NCBI GenBank assembly: GCA_038247995.1
Contig: JBBRUG010000366.1
Coordinates: forward strand, 1 to 5,554
Direction of reading: 5' to 3'
Length of the DNA stretch: 5,554 bases
DNA from: JBBRUG01 sp038247995
Lineage (GTDB): Bacteria; Chloroflexota; Chloroflexia; Chloroflexales; Chloroflexaceae
The translations under genes and the position numbers were made by a program. Under the pieces are notes generated by a model, which ran no database searches, was not told where the DNA came from, and saw only the letters and a program-made list of their open reading frames with translations. Positions 1 through 5,433 of this stretch are shown here, in pieces; the first letter of the stretch is position 1, and every line of letters begins with the position of its first letter.

Positions 1-126
1 CAACACCTGAAGAATATCTATGCCAAGCTCGAAGTAAGTAATCGAACCGAGGCAAGCGTCCTGTTCTTGCACATTTCTGTCGCAAAAAATATCACACATG
101 CGGTATTTCCGTTCGAATGTCCCTGA
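1..126 (+). CDS. LuxR/NarL-type regulator, C-terminal end only (partial)
   Basis: Frame 1 is open from the first base to the TGA at 124-126 and gives 41 residues; the start lies outside the window. The opening residues QHLKNIYAKLEVSNRTEAS match the recognition helix and following helix of the GerE/LuxR helix-turn-helix, whose family pattern is 'TVK.HL.NIY.KL.V.NRTEA'. The protein would bind DNA and control transcription; any receiver or sensor domain is off the window. The tail is unusual. Family members normally end soon after NRTEA with something like 'A.ELGL', whereas this one continues for about 22 residues (VLFLHISVAKNITHAVFPFECP). Neither other forward frame restores a familiar ending, so I see no simple frameshift. 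The protease gene starts 65 bases downstream on the same strand, so this regulator could control it, but that is inference. Confidence 0.8.
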   Translation, partial: QHLKNIYAKLEVSNRTEASVLFLHISVAKNITHAVFPFECP

Positions 127-128
127 CC

Positions 129-134
129 TATACT
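129..134 (+). promoter_or_regulatory. Possible -10 box ahead of the protease gene
   Basis: The 65-base gap between the regulator's stop and the protease start is richer in A+T than its surroundings and contains TATACT at 129-134, a good match to a sigma-70 -10 box. The hexamer 17 bases upstream (TTTCCG, 106-111) is a poor -35, so an activator may be needed or the call may be wrong. Two small dyads follow: GATGCATC at 155-162 and TGTTAACA at 167-174. They lie between this box and the ribosome binding site and could be regulator sites, though short palindromes arise by chance. Confidence 0.3.
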
Positions 135-177
135 GTTTTTACCGGTGCATAACCGATGCATCACAGTGTTAACAGTA

Positions 178-186
178 GTGAGGGGG
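178..186 (+). promoter_or_regulatory. Ribosome binding site that sets the protease start
   Basis: The purine run GTGAGGGGG ends five bases before the ATG at 192. The in-frame ATG at 156 has no comparable upstream sequence. This favours the 192 start, which shortens the protein by 12 residues to 452. Confidence 0.6.
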
Positions 187-191
187 TTTTC

Positions 192-1550
192 ATGGCCAGC
201 CACAGCACAGTTGATGAGTACGATGTCGAGACGCCCGCTGCGTATGCGCCTTCCAAAGGCAATGGCGCACACACAAACGGCGCAGCAACCCACGCGGAGG
301 CGTCGGGCCACGGCGAAGAGGTTGATGAGCTCGCTGGAGTGAGCGGCACAAGCGAAAGCTCGGACGAGGAAACTTGGTTTCCGACCACCGGGAACGTCGT
401 GCTCCCAATGACGGAAGCTGAAAACCATCGCTCCGTCAGCAGCCCCCCGCGTATTGCCGTCAGTCCAACGGCTACCAGCGGATCCGAGTCCGCTGTCGAA
501 GACGAAGAGTCGTTCTTTGAGCAGCTTGAGGGCTTTGATGAGAACGCACGCACCACCGAGTCGAATGCCGATCAGGAGCCGTTGATCGAGGCCTACTACG
601 CTGATCCCCAGGGCGGCGAAGAATTCTTCGCCGCTCTGCTTCCGGCGCTGTTGCCGCTTGCGAAGACCATCTTGCCTACCGTGGCCAGCGCTGTCGCGCA
701 GCAGGGCATTCGCACCCTGACTCCGCAGTTGCGAAACATCGTCGGTCGCCTGGCGAAACTTGGCCTCAAACCGGCAACCCTGCGTCGCGAGACCGACGGC
801 GATGAGGGCGCGGGTATGGAGTTCGATGAGGGCACGATCGCGACGCTTGAACATCATGTCAGCACGTTGGAAGTAATCATCGGCACGGATGACCGTGTTC
901 GGGTGATGAACACCACTCGGGTGCCTTGGAACCGGATCTGCCACCTGAACATCCTGACCACAACCGGCAAGCGCTACCTGGGCACGGGCTTCCTGGTGGG
1001 GCGGCGAACGGTGATCACAGCGGGCCATTGCGTTCACATTGCAAACCAGGGCGGCTGGGTGCGCCAGATCGAGGTCTCGCCGGGGCGGAACGGCAACAAC
1101 AAGCCGTATGGTACGCATACGGCCACTGCGTTTCGGTCGGTGCGCGGCTGGGTGGCGAACCGGTTGCGCAACCACGACTATGGCGCGATCATCATGCCGC
1201 GCAGCGTCAATCTGTCGCCCGCAATCGGCGCGTTCGGGTTCGCCAACTATACCGACGCCTTCCTGATGAGCAAGCGCCTGAACCTCGCCGGCTACCCCGG
1301 CGACAAGCCGGCGGGCACAATGTGGTTCCATGCCATGCGCGCCAAGGCGGTAACAGCGCGGACGATCGGCTACGATATTGATACAGTGAGCGGTCAGAGT
1401 GGTTCGCCGGTCTGGGTGCGCCTCGCCGACGGCCGGCGCATCGCTGTGGGGATCCACACCAACGGCGCGTCGAATGGCAACTCGGCCACCCGGATCAACA
1501 AGCCGGTATTCGATAACCTCAAGCGCTGGCGCACCGAGGGCGGCGAATAG
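192..1550 (+). CDS. V8-like (glutamyl endopeptidase type) serine protease with acidic leaderless N-terminus
   Basis: A 452-residue protein whose C-terminal 210 residues form a chymotrypsin-fold protease. The catalytic triad is visible: His279 in ITAGHCVH, Asp329 in NHDYGAI and Ser403 in GQSGSPVW. In the V8/S1B family, a Thr five residues before the catalytic Ser and a His in a later 'GIH' motif recognise Glu at P1; Thr398 and His422 (GIHTNG) occupy these places, so Glu preference is likely but inferred. Residues 1-140 are acidic, low in complexity and probably disordered. Residues 141-173 hold GGEEFF followed by a hydrophobic, Pro/Ala/Leu-rich segment (ALLPALLPLAKTILP) that may be an amphipathic or membrane-contacting helix. 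I see no signal peptide, so export is uncertain. Only two Cys are present (250 and 280). The N-terminal third could be a propeptide or a targeting region. The start rests on the purine run before position 192; an in-frame ATG at 156 is the alternative. Confidence 0.88.
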   Translation: MASHSTVDEYDVETPAAYAPSKGNGAHTNGAATHAEASGHGEEVDELAGVSGTSESSDEETWFPTTGNVVLPMTEAENHRSVSSPPRIAVSPTATSGSESAVEDEESFFEQLEGFDENARTTESNADQEPLIEAYYADPQGGEEFFAALLPALLPLAKTILPTVASAVAQQGIRTLTPQLRNIVGRLAKLGLKPATLRRETDGDEGAGMEFDEGTIATLEHHVSTLEVIIGTDDRVRVMNTTRVPWNRICHLNILTTTGKRYLGTGFLVGRRTVITAGHCVHIANQGGWVRQIEVSPGRNGNNKPYGTHTATAFRSVRGWVANRLRNHDYGAIIMPRSVNLSPAIGAFGFANYTDAFLMSKRLNLAGYPGDKPAGTMWFHAMRAKAVTARTIGYDIDTVSGQSGSPVWVRLADGRRIAVGIHTNGASNGNSATRINKPVFDNLKRWRTEGGE

Positions 1551-1580
1551 TTTCGGCGGTAGGGGTGGGGGTAGTAATCG

Positions 1581-1605
1581 GAGGGGGCGCACGTTTCGCC
1601 CCCTC
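1581..1605 (+). terminator. Intercistronic GC-rich hairpin
   Basis: GAGGGGGCG (1581-1589) pairs perfectly with CGCCCCCTC (1597-1605) around a 7-base loop. It lies 30 bases after the protease stop and 25 bases before the next start. No T-run follows, so it is not a classical intrinsic terminator. It may be a partial terminator or an RNA-stabilising hairpin that sets the ratio of protease to downstream protein. Confidence 0.5.
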
Positions 1606-1617
1606 ATTCCGCTGTTC

Positions 1618-1625
1618 AAAGGAGG
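1618..1625 (+). promoter_or_regulatory. Strong Shine-Dalgarno for the small beta-sandwich gene
   Basis: AAAGGAGG sits five bases before the ATG at 1631. This makes 1631 the start rather than the in-frame ATG at 1565, whose extra 22 codons would run through the intercistronic hairpin. Confidence 0.85.
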
Positions 1626-1630
1626 GCGCT

Positions 1631-2002
1631 ATGCAACTAGGCGGAATCATTCGCGGCGTCGTGCGCGATGCTGCGAATAATCCGATTCAGGATGCTGCGG
1701 TGATGATCGTTACCGGCCCGGCGCATCACGATATTGCAGCGCTGACTGATGCAAGCGGCGCGTTTGATTTCGGCGATGTGACGCCGGGGCGCTACGTCAT
1801 CCAGGCGCGCGGTGAGGCTGTCATGAGCGAATCCATCCAACTCACTGTGCGCCCCGCCAGGGTCTCCTTCGTCCAGATCTGGTTGGAGGCGGATCTGGAC
1901 GAAGGAGACCTAGCGACCGGAGAGGCTGATGATTATAACGGCGACTCACTGCCCAGGCTGCCCGACGCCGAGCCGGGCGATTTCGCCGATGAACTGTATT
2001 GA
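1631..2002 (+). CDS. Small carboxypeptidase-regulatory-like domain protein with acidic tail
   Basis: A 123-residue protein. Residues 4-84 fit the carboxypeptidase regulatory-like / CnaB-type beta-sandwich: GxVRDAANNPIQDAAV, then TDASGAFDFGDVTPGRYVIQARG, then a final beta strand SIQLTVRPARVSFVQIWL. These domains usually occur on secreted or surface proteins as binding or spacer modules, but this one stands alone and has no signal peptide. Residues 86-123 form an acidic tail rich in Asp and Glu (for example LDEGDLATGEADDYNGD). It follows the protease by 80 bases on the same strand, so the two may work together, for instance as partner, inhibitor or substrate; that is inference, and a Glu-specific protease could in principle cut the tail. 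A perfect 19-bp inverted repeat lies in the coding sequence over residues 78-93, at the junction of domain and tail. Confidence 0.8.
   Translation: MQLGGIIRGVVRDAANNPIQDAAVMIVTGPAHHDIAALTDASGAFDFGDVTPGRYVIQARGEAVMSESIQLTVRPARVSFVQIWLEADLDEGDLATGEADDYNGDSLPRLPDAEPGDFADELY
1861..1910. repeat. Perfect 19-bp inverted repeat inside a coding sequence
   Basis: GGTCTCCTTCGTCCAGATC (1861-1879) is the exact reverse complement of 1892-1910. The 12-base loop (1880-1891) is exactly four codons, Trp-Leu-Glu-Ala. As RNA it would form a very stable stem in the mRNA of the small beta-sandwich gene. The arms encode the end of the last beta strand and the start of the acidic tail. Confidence 0.95.
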
Positions 2003-2003
2003 T

Positions 2004-2029
2004 CAATCTGCGACAGTAGTCGCAGATTG
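2004..2029. terminator. Hairpin terminator between convergent genes
   Basis: CAATCTGCGAC (2004-2014) and GTCGCAGATTG (2019-2029) form a perfect 11-bp stem with a 4-base AGTA loop. It fills most of the 37-base gap between the small beta-sandwich gene (stop at 2000-2002) and the convergent PhzF-family gene (stop at 2040-2042). It is placed to end transcription from both sides. Neither side has a long T-run, so efficiency is uncertain. Confidence 0.7.
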
Positions 2030-2039
2030 GTGCTGTGGA

Positions 2040-2966
2040 TCAGGCGTTTGGCGCAGCCAGACTGATCCACCCTTCGCTGACCATCACGGACTGGCCACCG
2101 ACGCGCACGGCGGCCAGGGCGCCGTTAGCCAAGTCGGCTTCGACGTTGAGGATGCTGGGGCGGCCCATCTCGAAGCCCTGCTCGACGACCCAACGCAGCG
2201 GGTCGTCCGACTGCGCAGCGCGGGCGGCGAGGTAGCCGCCGAGCGCGGTGGCGGCTGCGCCGGTGGCGGGATCTTCGGCAATACCGATCGCCGGGGCGAA
2301 CATGCGCACCCGCAGGTCGGAGCCGGGCAGTTCGGGGTCGAAGCAGATCGGGTAGACTTCCGGCGCCCAGGAGTTGGCGAGCAAGGCTTCCCAACGATCG
2401 AGGTGCAGTTTGGCGCGAGCGAGGGCGCTGCGGCTGGTGAGCGGGATGATTGTGAAGGGCGTGCCGCCTGAGGAGAAGGCTGCCGGGGCGTACTGATCCT
2501 GGCGAATGTCGGACGATTCGAGGCCGAGCATCGTGGCGAGGTCGGCGGCGGACGATGGGGGCGGCCCCGCTTGCGGCAGGCGGGCCGCAGTGAGTTGGGC
2601 GCTAACCGGACGACCAGCTTTGATTTGGATGCTTACCGGCACTGGCCCGACACCCTCCTCAAAGATGATCTGGGTTGGATTTTGGCTCAGATCCAGCGCG
2701 CCGATCTGGGCTAACACATACGCCGTGCCGACAGTAGGATGGCCGGCGAAGGGCAGTTCGGCGCCGGGAGTAAAGATGCGCAGGCGGCGCGTGTGGGCGG
2801 GATGCTCAGGCGGGAGCACAAAGACCGTCTCCGACAAGTTAAACTCGCGGGTGATCTGCTGCATGGCCTCAGTCGAGAGGCCACGAGCGTCGGTGAGTAC
2901 AGCCAGCGGGTTACCGCCGAAGACACGATCGGTGAAGACATCGGCGGTGTAGAACTGGTAGCGCAT
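2040..2966 (-). CDS. PhzF-family isomerase/epimerase
   Basis: A 308-residue protein, about the usual length for the family. PhzF proteins are two-lobed enzymes with a diaminopimelate-epimerase fold; the founding member isomerises a phenazine precursor, but most relatives act on unknown small molecules, and nothing else here suggests phenazine synthesis. Family landmarks: YTADVFTDRVFGGNPLAV at residues 6-23; FNLSETVFV, with Glu46 in the place of the PhzF catalytic glutamate; GAELPFAGHPTVGTAYV around His76; and EDPATGAAA at 231-239, the second-lobe signature, where most relatives have 'DPATGSAA'. The start at 2966 is preferred because the conserved N-terminus (MRYQFYTADVF) begins there and GAGG lies six bases upstream; the longer in-frame start at 3035 would add 23 Arg-rich residues through a repeat. 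The enzyme is probably cytoplasmic. The TetR gene lies 171 bases upstream on the same strand and may control it. Confidence 0.92.
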   Translation of the reverse strand: MRYQFYTADVFTDRVFGGNPLAVLTDARGLSTEAMQQITREFNLSETVFVLPPEHPAHTRRLRIFTPGAELPFAGHPTVGTAYVLAQIGALDLSQNPTQIIFEEGVGPVPVSIQIKAGRPVSAQLTAARLPQAGPPPSSAADLATMLGLESSDIRQDQYAPAAFSSGGTPFTIIPLTSRSALARAKLHLDRWEALLANSWAPEVYPICFDPELPGSDLRVRMFAPAIGIAEDPATGAAATALGGYLAARAAQSDDPLRWVVEQGFEMGRPSILNVEADLANGALAAVRVGGQSVMVSEGWISLAAPNA

Positions 2967-2976
2967 GGGAAGCCTC

Positions 2977-3004
2977 GATAGACGACGGACGCCAGACCGC
3001 AGAC
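2977..3004 (-). repeat. Degenerate heptamer repeat ahead of the PhzF-family start
   Basis: Read on the minus strand, four 7-base units follow each other: GTCTGCG, GTCTGGC, GTCCGTC, GTCTATC. They end immediately before the GAGG ribosome binding site and 10 bases before the ATG. The match is only partial (GTCt at each unit start), so it may be a decayed tandem repeat or chance. The rest of the gap up to 3137 shows no convincing promoter. Confidence 0.35.
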
Positions 3005-3137
3005 GCCGGGCCTGCGCCTGGAGCGAATAGCGCACCCTGAGGAGGGCGTAGCCCGGATCGAAAGGGGCGTCCCAAGACCAGGATGTGCGTTTACTGTACC
3101 GAGGTTTGGTGGGAGTGAGATCGCCCGCGAGGTGGAA

Positions 3138-3740
3138 TTACTCTGCCGCTGTAGTCTGAGGACGCGGACGCAAGCCGTCTAGGAAGACATCGATCAGGCG
3201 GTGGGCCATACTTTGGCGAGATTTCCCGGCGACCTGTTCGGAAACGGCGTGCAAGCTTTGGAGCATACCCAACAGGCCGCCGCTAATCAGGTCGAAGTCG
3301 TCGTGCTGAATACTACCCTGGGCCTGCGCAGTTTGTAGCGCCTGGATGACAGGCATTTGCAGCGTGGTGTAGGCAACATTGGTTAGCCGCTCAACCTGCG
3401 CCGGATTTAACTCGGGCATGTCGACATATTCCATGCGTACGAGGTCGATCGGCGGTTGGGTGAGCAACCAATCGGCAGCGGCGTAGAGTTGCGCAGGCAG
3501 GTCGGACGGGTGGGTTTGAAGCGCAGCCGTCAGGCCGGATTCGTGGCGCGCAAACATGCGCTCCATTACTTCGACGAACAGATCGGCTTTGCCGCCGGGG
3601 ACGTGATGATAGAGCGACGAGTGATGAATTCCGGCCTGGGTTGCGATCTGGCGTAACGTAACCGGGCCGAAGCCTTTGGCGGCGAAGAGTTGTTCGGCGG
3701 CAACGAGTACGCGTTCGCGGGGTTCGGGGGATGTGGCCAT
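3138..3740 (-). CDS. TetR/AcrR-family transcriptional repressor
   Basis: A 200-residue protein of typical TetR length. The N-terminal DNA-binding domain is clear: RERVLVAAEQLFAAKGF (residues 8-24), then the helix-turn-helix VTLRQIATQAGIHHSSLYHH (27-46), then VPGGKADLF, a common TetR variant of 'F..KE.L'. Residues 60-190 form the helical ligand-binding and dimerisation domain, whose ligand I cannot predict. Two starts are possible. I chose ATG 3740 (MATSPEPRER) because AGGA lies nine bases upstream and a palindromic candidate operator lies between it and the alternative ATG at 3764, which has no clear ribosome binding site. The protein most likely represses its own gene. The PhzF-family gene follows on the same strand after 171 bases and is a candidate target; the GNAT and YdeI-family genes upstream are less certain ones. 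Confidence 0.92.
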   Translation of the reverse strand: MATSPEPRERVLVAAEQLFAAKGFGPVTLRQIATQAGIHHSSLYHHVPGGKADLFVEVMERMFARHESGLTAALQTHPSDLPAQLYAAADWLLTQPPIDLVRMEYVDMPELNPAQVERLTNVAYTTLQMPVIQALQTAQAQGSIQHDDFDLISGGLLGMLQSLHAVSEQVAGKSRQSMAHRLIDVFLDGLRPRPQTTAAE

Positions 3741-3754
3741 GAACGTGATTCCTA

Positions 3755-3775
3755 GGGCGACCATGGGGGTCGCCC
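3755..3775. promoter_or_regulatory. Palindromic candidate operator of the TetR gene
   Basis: GGGCGACC (3755-3762) and GGTCGCCC (3768-3775) are perfect inverted arms around ATGGG. The site ends 14 bases upstream of the preferred TetR start. On the minus strand TATACG (3775-3780) could be a -10 box, which would put transcription start inside the palindrome, a usual place for an autorepressor operator. No good -35 is visible, so the promoter part is tentative. Confidence 0.5.
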
Positions 3776-3930
3776 GTATATGGATGGATCAAGTTAAGCC
3801 CCACGACGGTTGTTGTAATCGGCGCAGATCGTGTCCCAACGCCACATTTCCCGCATCCCCCCGCCCCCTGATCCAGGCAGATGGAGCAGGGGGAACCGCA
3901 CCACATTGGGCATTGTGATGCTGTCCGAAG

Positions 3931-3968
3931 CCCTTCTCCCGTTCAGGGAGCGGGAAAGGGGGTGAGGG
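3931..3968. repeat. Degenerate GC-rich palindromic element (dispersed-repeat type)
   Basis: CCCTTCTCCC, a short loop, then GGGAGCGGGAAAGGGGGTGAGGG. The core CTCCC (3936-3940) and GGGAG (3946-3950) pair around GTTCA, and the flanks are C-rich then G-rich. This resembles the 'CCCTCTCCC...GGGAGAGGGGGTGAGGG' elements scattered between genes in many GC-rich genomes. With one imperfect copy in view, I infer the repeat nature from the resemblance. Confidence 0.45.
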
Positions 3969-4106
3969 GTTGGTGCGGCGGGAAACGCTTACCTTGATCC
4001 GGATGGGATCGCCCGTACGGGGCGCGGGCAGGGCATGCGAAAGGCTGCCTGCCACCTGCGGCTCCTGAGTAGCGCGAAGCACATAGCGCAGGATGCCGCC
4101 TGCCTG

Positions 4107-4781
4107 TTACCCGAGCGCTTTGCGATACTTGATTGTACCCGGAAATGCGTCGTTGAAGTAGGCCGCGCCATAGGTGACATACATCTGGAAGCCGACGGCC
4201 TCGTAGACGCGCTGGGCCGGTGCGTTGCCCAGGGTTACGGCGATGCCTGCGGCCGGGTGGCCAAGCGCTTGGCCCCGCTCGAGTAATGCACGCATCAGTG
4301 TTTTGGCTACGCCTTGTCCGCGCGCTTCCGGGATAACGGCGACGCATTCAATCGTCCAGGGCGCCGACGGAGCCAGAGTTAGATCACGCGGGTCGCTCCA
4401 GACGGCGGCGTAACGCGCCTGGAATTGCGCCAGCGCAGCTGTGTTCCAGCCCAATTGCTGGGCCACGCCTGGGAGGCGATTGAGTCGAAACGGGCGAAAA
4501 TCAGCCGGGTCCATCACGAAGCCCGACGCGCCGGCGATGGGCCGCCCGCCAGTTTCGATAATCAGAAAATCGTCGGCGTGGCCCCAGGCGAGCGCATCGG
4601 CGCTGAAGATGGCTTGGAGAAAATCCATGGTTGGCGTGTTCAGGCCTTCCAACAGCGGATCCCAGTAGCAGAATCCCGGCGCAGGGGAGGAGGCCGCGTA
4701 GTTACACCAGACGAGGAACGGGATGTCGGCGCGGGTGGCCTGGCGGGCGTGCAGGCGCGGTTCGGTGGCAATGGGCGTCAT
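4107..4781 (-). CDS. GNAT-family N-acetyltransferase
   Basis: A 224-residue protein. GNAT enzymes transfer an acetyl group from acetyl-CoA to an amine on a small molecule or protein. The acetyl-CoA-binding core is in the C-terminal half: beta strand 4 and motif A at 143-174 (TIECVAVIPEARGQGVAKTLMRALL), with the pyrophosphate loop R154-G-Q-G-V-A159, and motif B with Asn186, Tyr193 and Phe198 (LGNAPAQRVYEAVGF). The N-terminal half starts with the typical ARQATRADIPFLVW and then has an insertion rich in aromatic residues (FCYWDPLLEGL) that probably shapes the acceptor site. The length is longer than a minimal GNAT of about 150 residues. The substrate cannot be told. The start at 4781 is firm: GGAGGA (4787-4792) sits five bases upstream. 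It follows the YdeI-family gene by 31 bases and is probably read from the same promoter. Confidence 0.92.
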   Translation of the reverse strand: MTPIATEPRLHARQATRADIPFLVWCNYAASSPAPGFCYWDPLLEGLNTPTMDFLQAIFSADALAWGHADDFLIIETGGRPIAGASGFVMDPADFRPFRLNRLPGVAQQLGWNTAALAQFQARYAAVWSDPRDLTLAPSAPWTIECVAVIPEARGQGVAKTLMRALLERGQALGHPAAGIAVTLGNAPAQRVYEAVGFQMYVTYGAAYFNDAFPGTIKYRKALG

Positions 4782-4812
4782 TTAAATCCTCCAGGGTTGC
4801 GTGATACAGAGC

Positions 4813-5358
4813 TTACTCCACGGTTCCAAATTGAACGCCCTGCTGGGTTTTGCGCAGGAAGTTGTTGAGCCGTTGGGCGAAGACGGTGGGTTGTTTGCGC
4901 ATTTCTTCGATATAGCTGATGCGGATGCGCTGGTAGGCGGCGGGAAATTGCTGGAAATGAGCCCAGGTTCGTGCGTCGGCCTGGAGCGCGGCGAGGATGT
5001 CGGGGGCGATGCGAAATGCCTCGATTCGCATGTCGGGGAGCACAGCGCGGCCGGCATCGGTCATCAGGTCGGCAGCGAGCAGGCGGCGGGCGCGCTCTTT
5101 GTTCAGTTCGGTCCAGTGACTTTTAGGGCGGCGCGGGGTAAAGCGCTGGGCTATCCGCTCGGCGTCCATCCGCTTGGCAATGCCGTCGATCCAGCCGAAG
5201 CAGAGCGCTTCTTCAACAGCAGCGAGGTAGGGCACACCAGGTTTGATGGCGGGCTTGTAGCTGAGCAGCCAGATCGCGGGCATGGTGGCGTGATGTTCAG
5301 CCAGCCATGTGCGCCAGGCGGTGCGATCAGGCACATACAGCGTCGGGTGGATCTCCAT
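4813..5358 (-). CDS. YdeI/OmpD-associated-family protein
   Basis: A 181-residue protein close to the usual length of the YdeI/OmpD-associated ('bacteriocin-protection') family. The family signature is very clear at residues 44-100: PYLAAVEEALCFGWIDG, then AKRMDAERIAQRFTPRRPKS, then HWTELNKERARRLLAADLMTDAG. The C-terminal part (FPAAYQRIRISYIEEMRKQ, then VFAQRLNNFLRK) matches the helical 'P..Y.R.....I..A.K..TR..R' region. Enterobacterial relatives have been linked to resistance to antimicrobial peptides and polymyxin through outer-membrane porin interaction, but the biochemical role is unclear and that role need not apply here. No signal peptide or membrane segment is visible. It is the first gene of a unit with the GNAT gene. 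The ribosome binding site is probably AGGAG about 12 bases upstream, a long spacing that might mean modest translation. Confidence 0.92.
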   Translation of the reverse strand: MEIHPTLYVPDRTAWRTWLAEHHATMPAIWLLSYKPAIKPGVPYLAAVEEALCFGWIDGIAKRMDAERIAQRFTPRRPKSHWTELNKERARRLLAADLMTDAGRAVLPDMRIEAFRIAPDILAALQADARTWAHFQQFPAAYQRIRISYIEEMRKQPTVFAQRLNNFLRKTQQGVQFGTVE

Positions 5359-5404
5359 TAAGGTAGAATGCTCCTGCGTTTACACAACCAGGCGGTTGGT
5401 TGGT

Positions 5405-5433
5405 ATTGTAGTTGGTGTGATGGGTTGTGTCAA
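5405..5433 (-). promoter_or_regulatory. Near-consensus sigma-70 promoter for the YdeI-family/GNAT unit
   Basis: On the minus strand TTGACA (5428-5433) and TACAAT (5405-5410) are separated by exactly 17 bases. The -35 is perfect and the -10 differs from consensus at one base. Transcription should start near 5398, giving a leader of about 40 bases. The first two bases of the -35 box also belong to the edge of the octamer repeat, so the repeat sits directly upstream, where UP elements or activators act. Confidence 0.85.

Larger units (their letters stand above)
3741..4106. other. 366-base stretch without a supported gene
   Basis: This lies between the TetR start and the GNAT stop. It holds the TetR palindrome (3755-3775), a degenerate GC-rich repeat (3931-3968), a 10-bp palindrome CCCGTACGGG (4012-4021) and a second copy of TCGCCCGTA (4009-4017; first at 3770-3778). 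Open frames here overlap one another on both strands, lack good ribosome binding sites and show no recognisable family. A frame on the minus strand around 3985-4082 (ending in GDPIRIKV) reads a little like protein but has no support. I see no clear intrinsic terminator for the GNAT gene. Confidence 0.6.

Noticed and set aside
18..1619. A 533-codon open frame on the minus strand opposite the protease gene
   Set aside because: It is a shadow of the protease gene. The plus strand carries a recognisable catalytic triad and a ribosome binding site, while the minus frame shows no known domain and runs across the intergenic gap.
1929..2471. A plus-strand open frame of 180 codons overlapping the PhzF-family gene
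   Set aside because: It lies antisense to conserved PhzF motifs, crosses the terminator hairpin and has a Gly/Ala/Arg composition typical of antisense reading of GC-rich genes.
2040..2966. Phenazine biosynthesis locus
   Set aside because: Only a PhzF-family protein is present. No other phenazine genes are nearby, and most family members act outside that pathway.
4801..5361. A plus-strand open frame of 186 codons opposite the YdeI-family gene
   Set aside because: The minus strand carries the full family signature and a near-consensus promoter; the plus frame has no recognisable domain.
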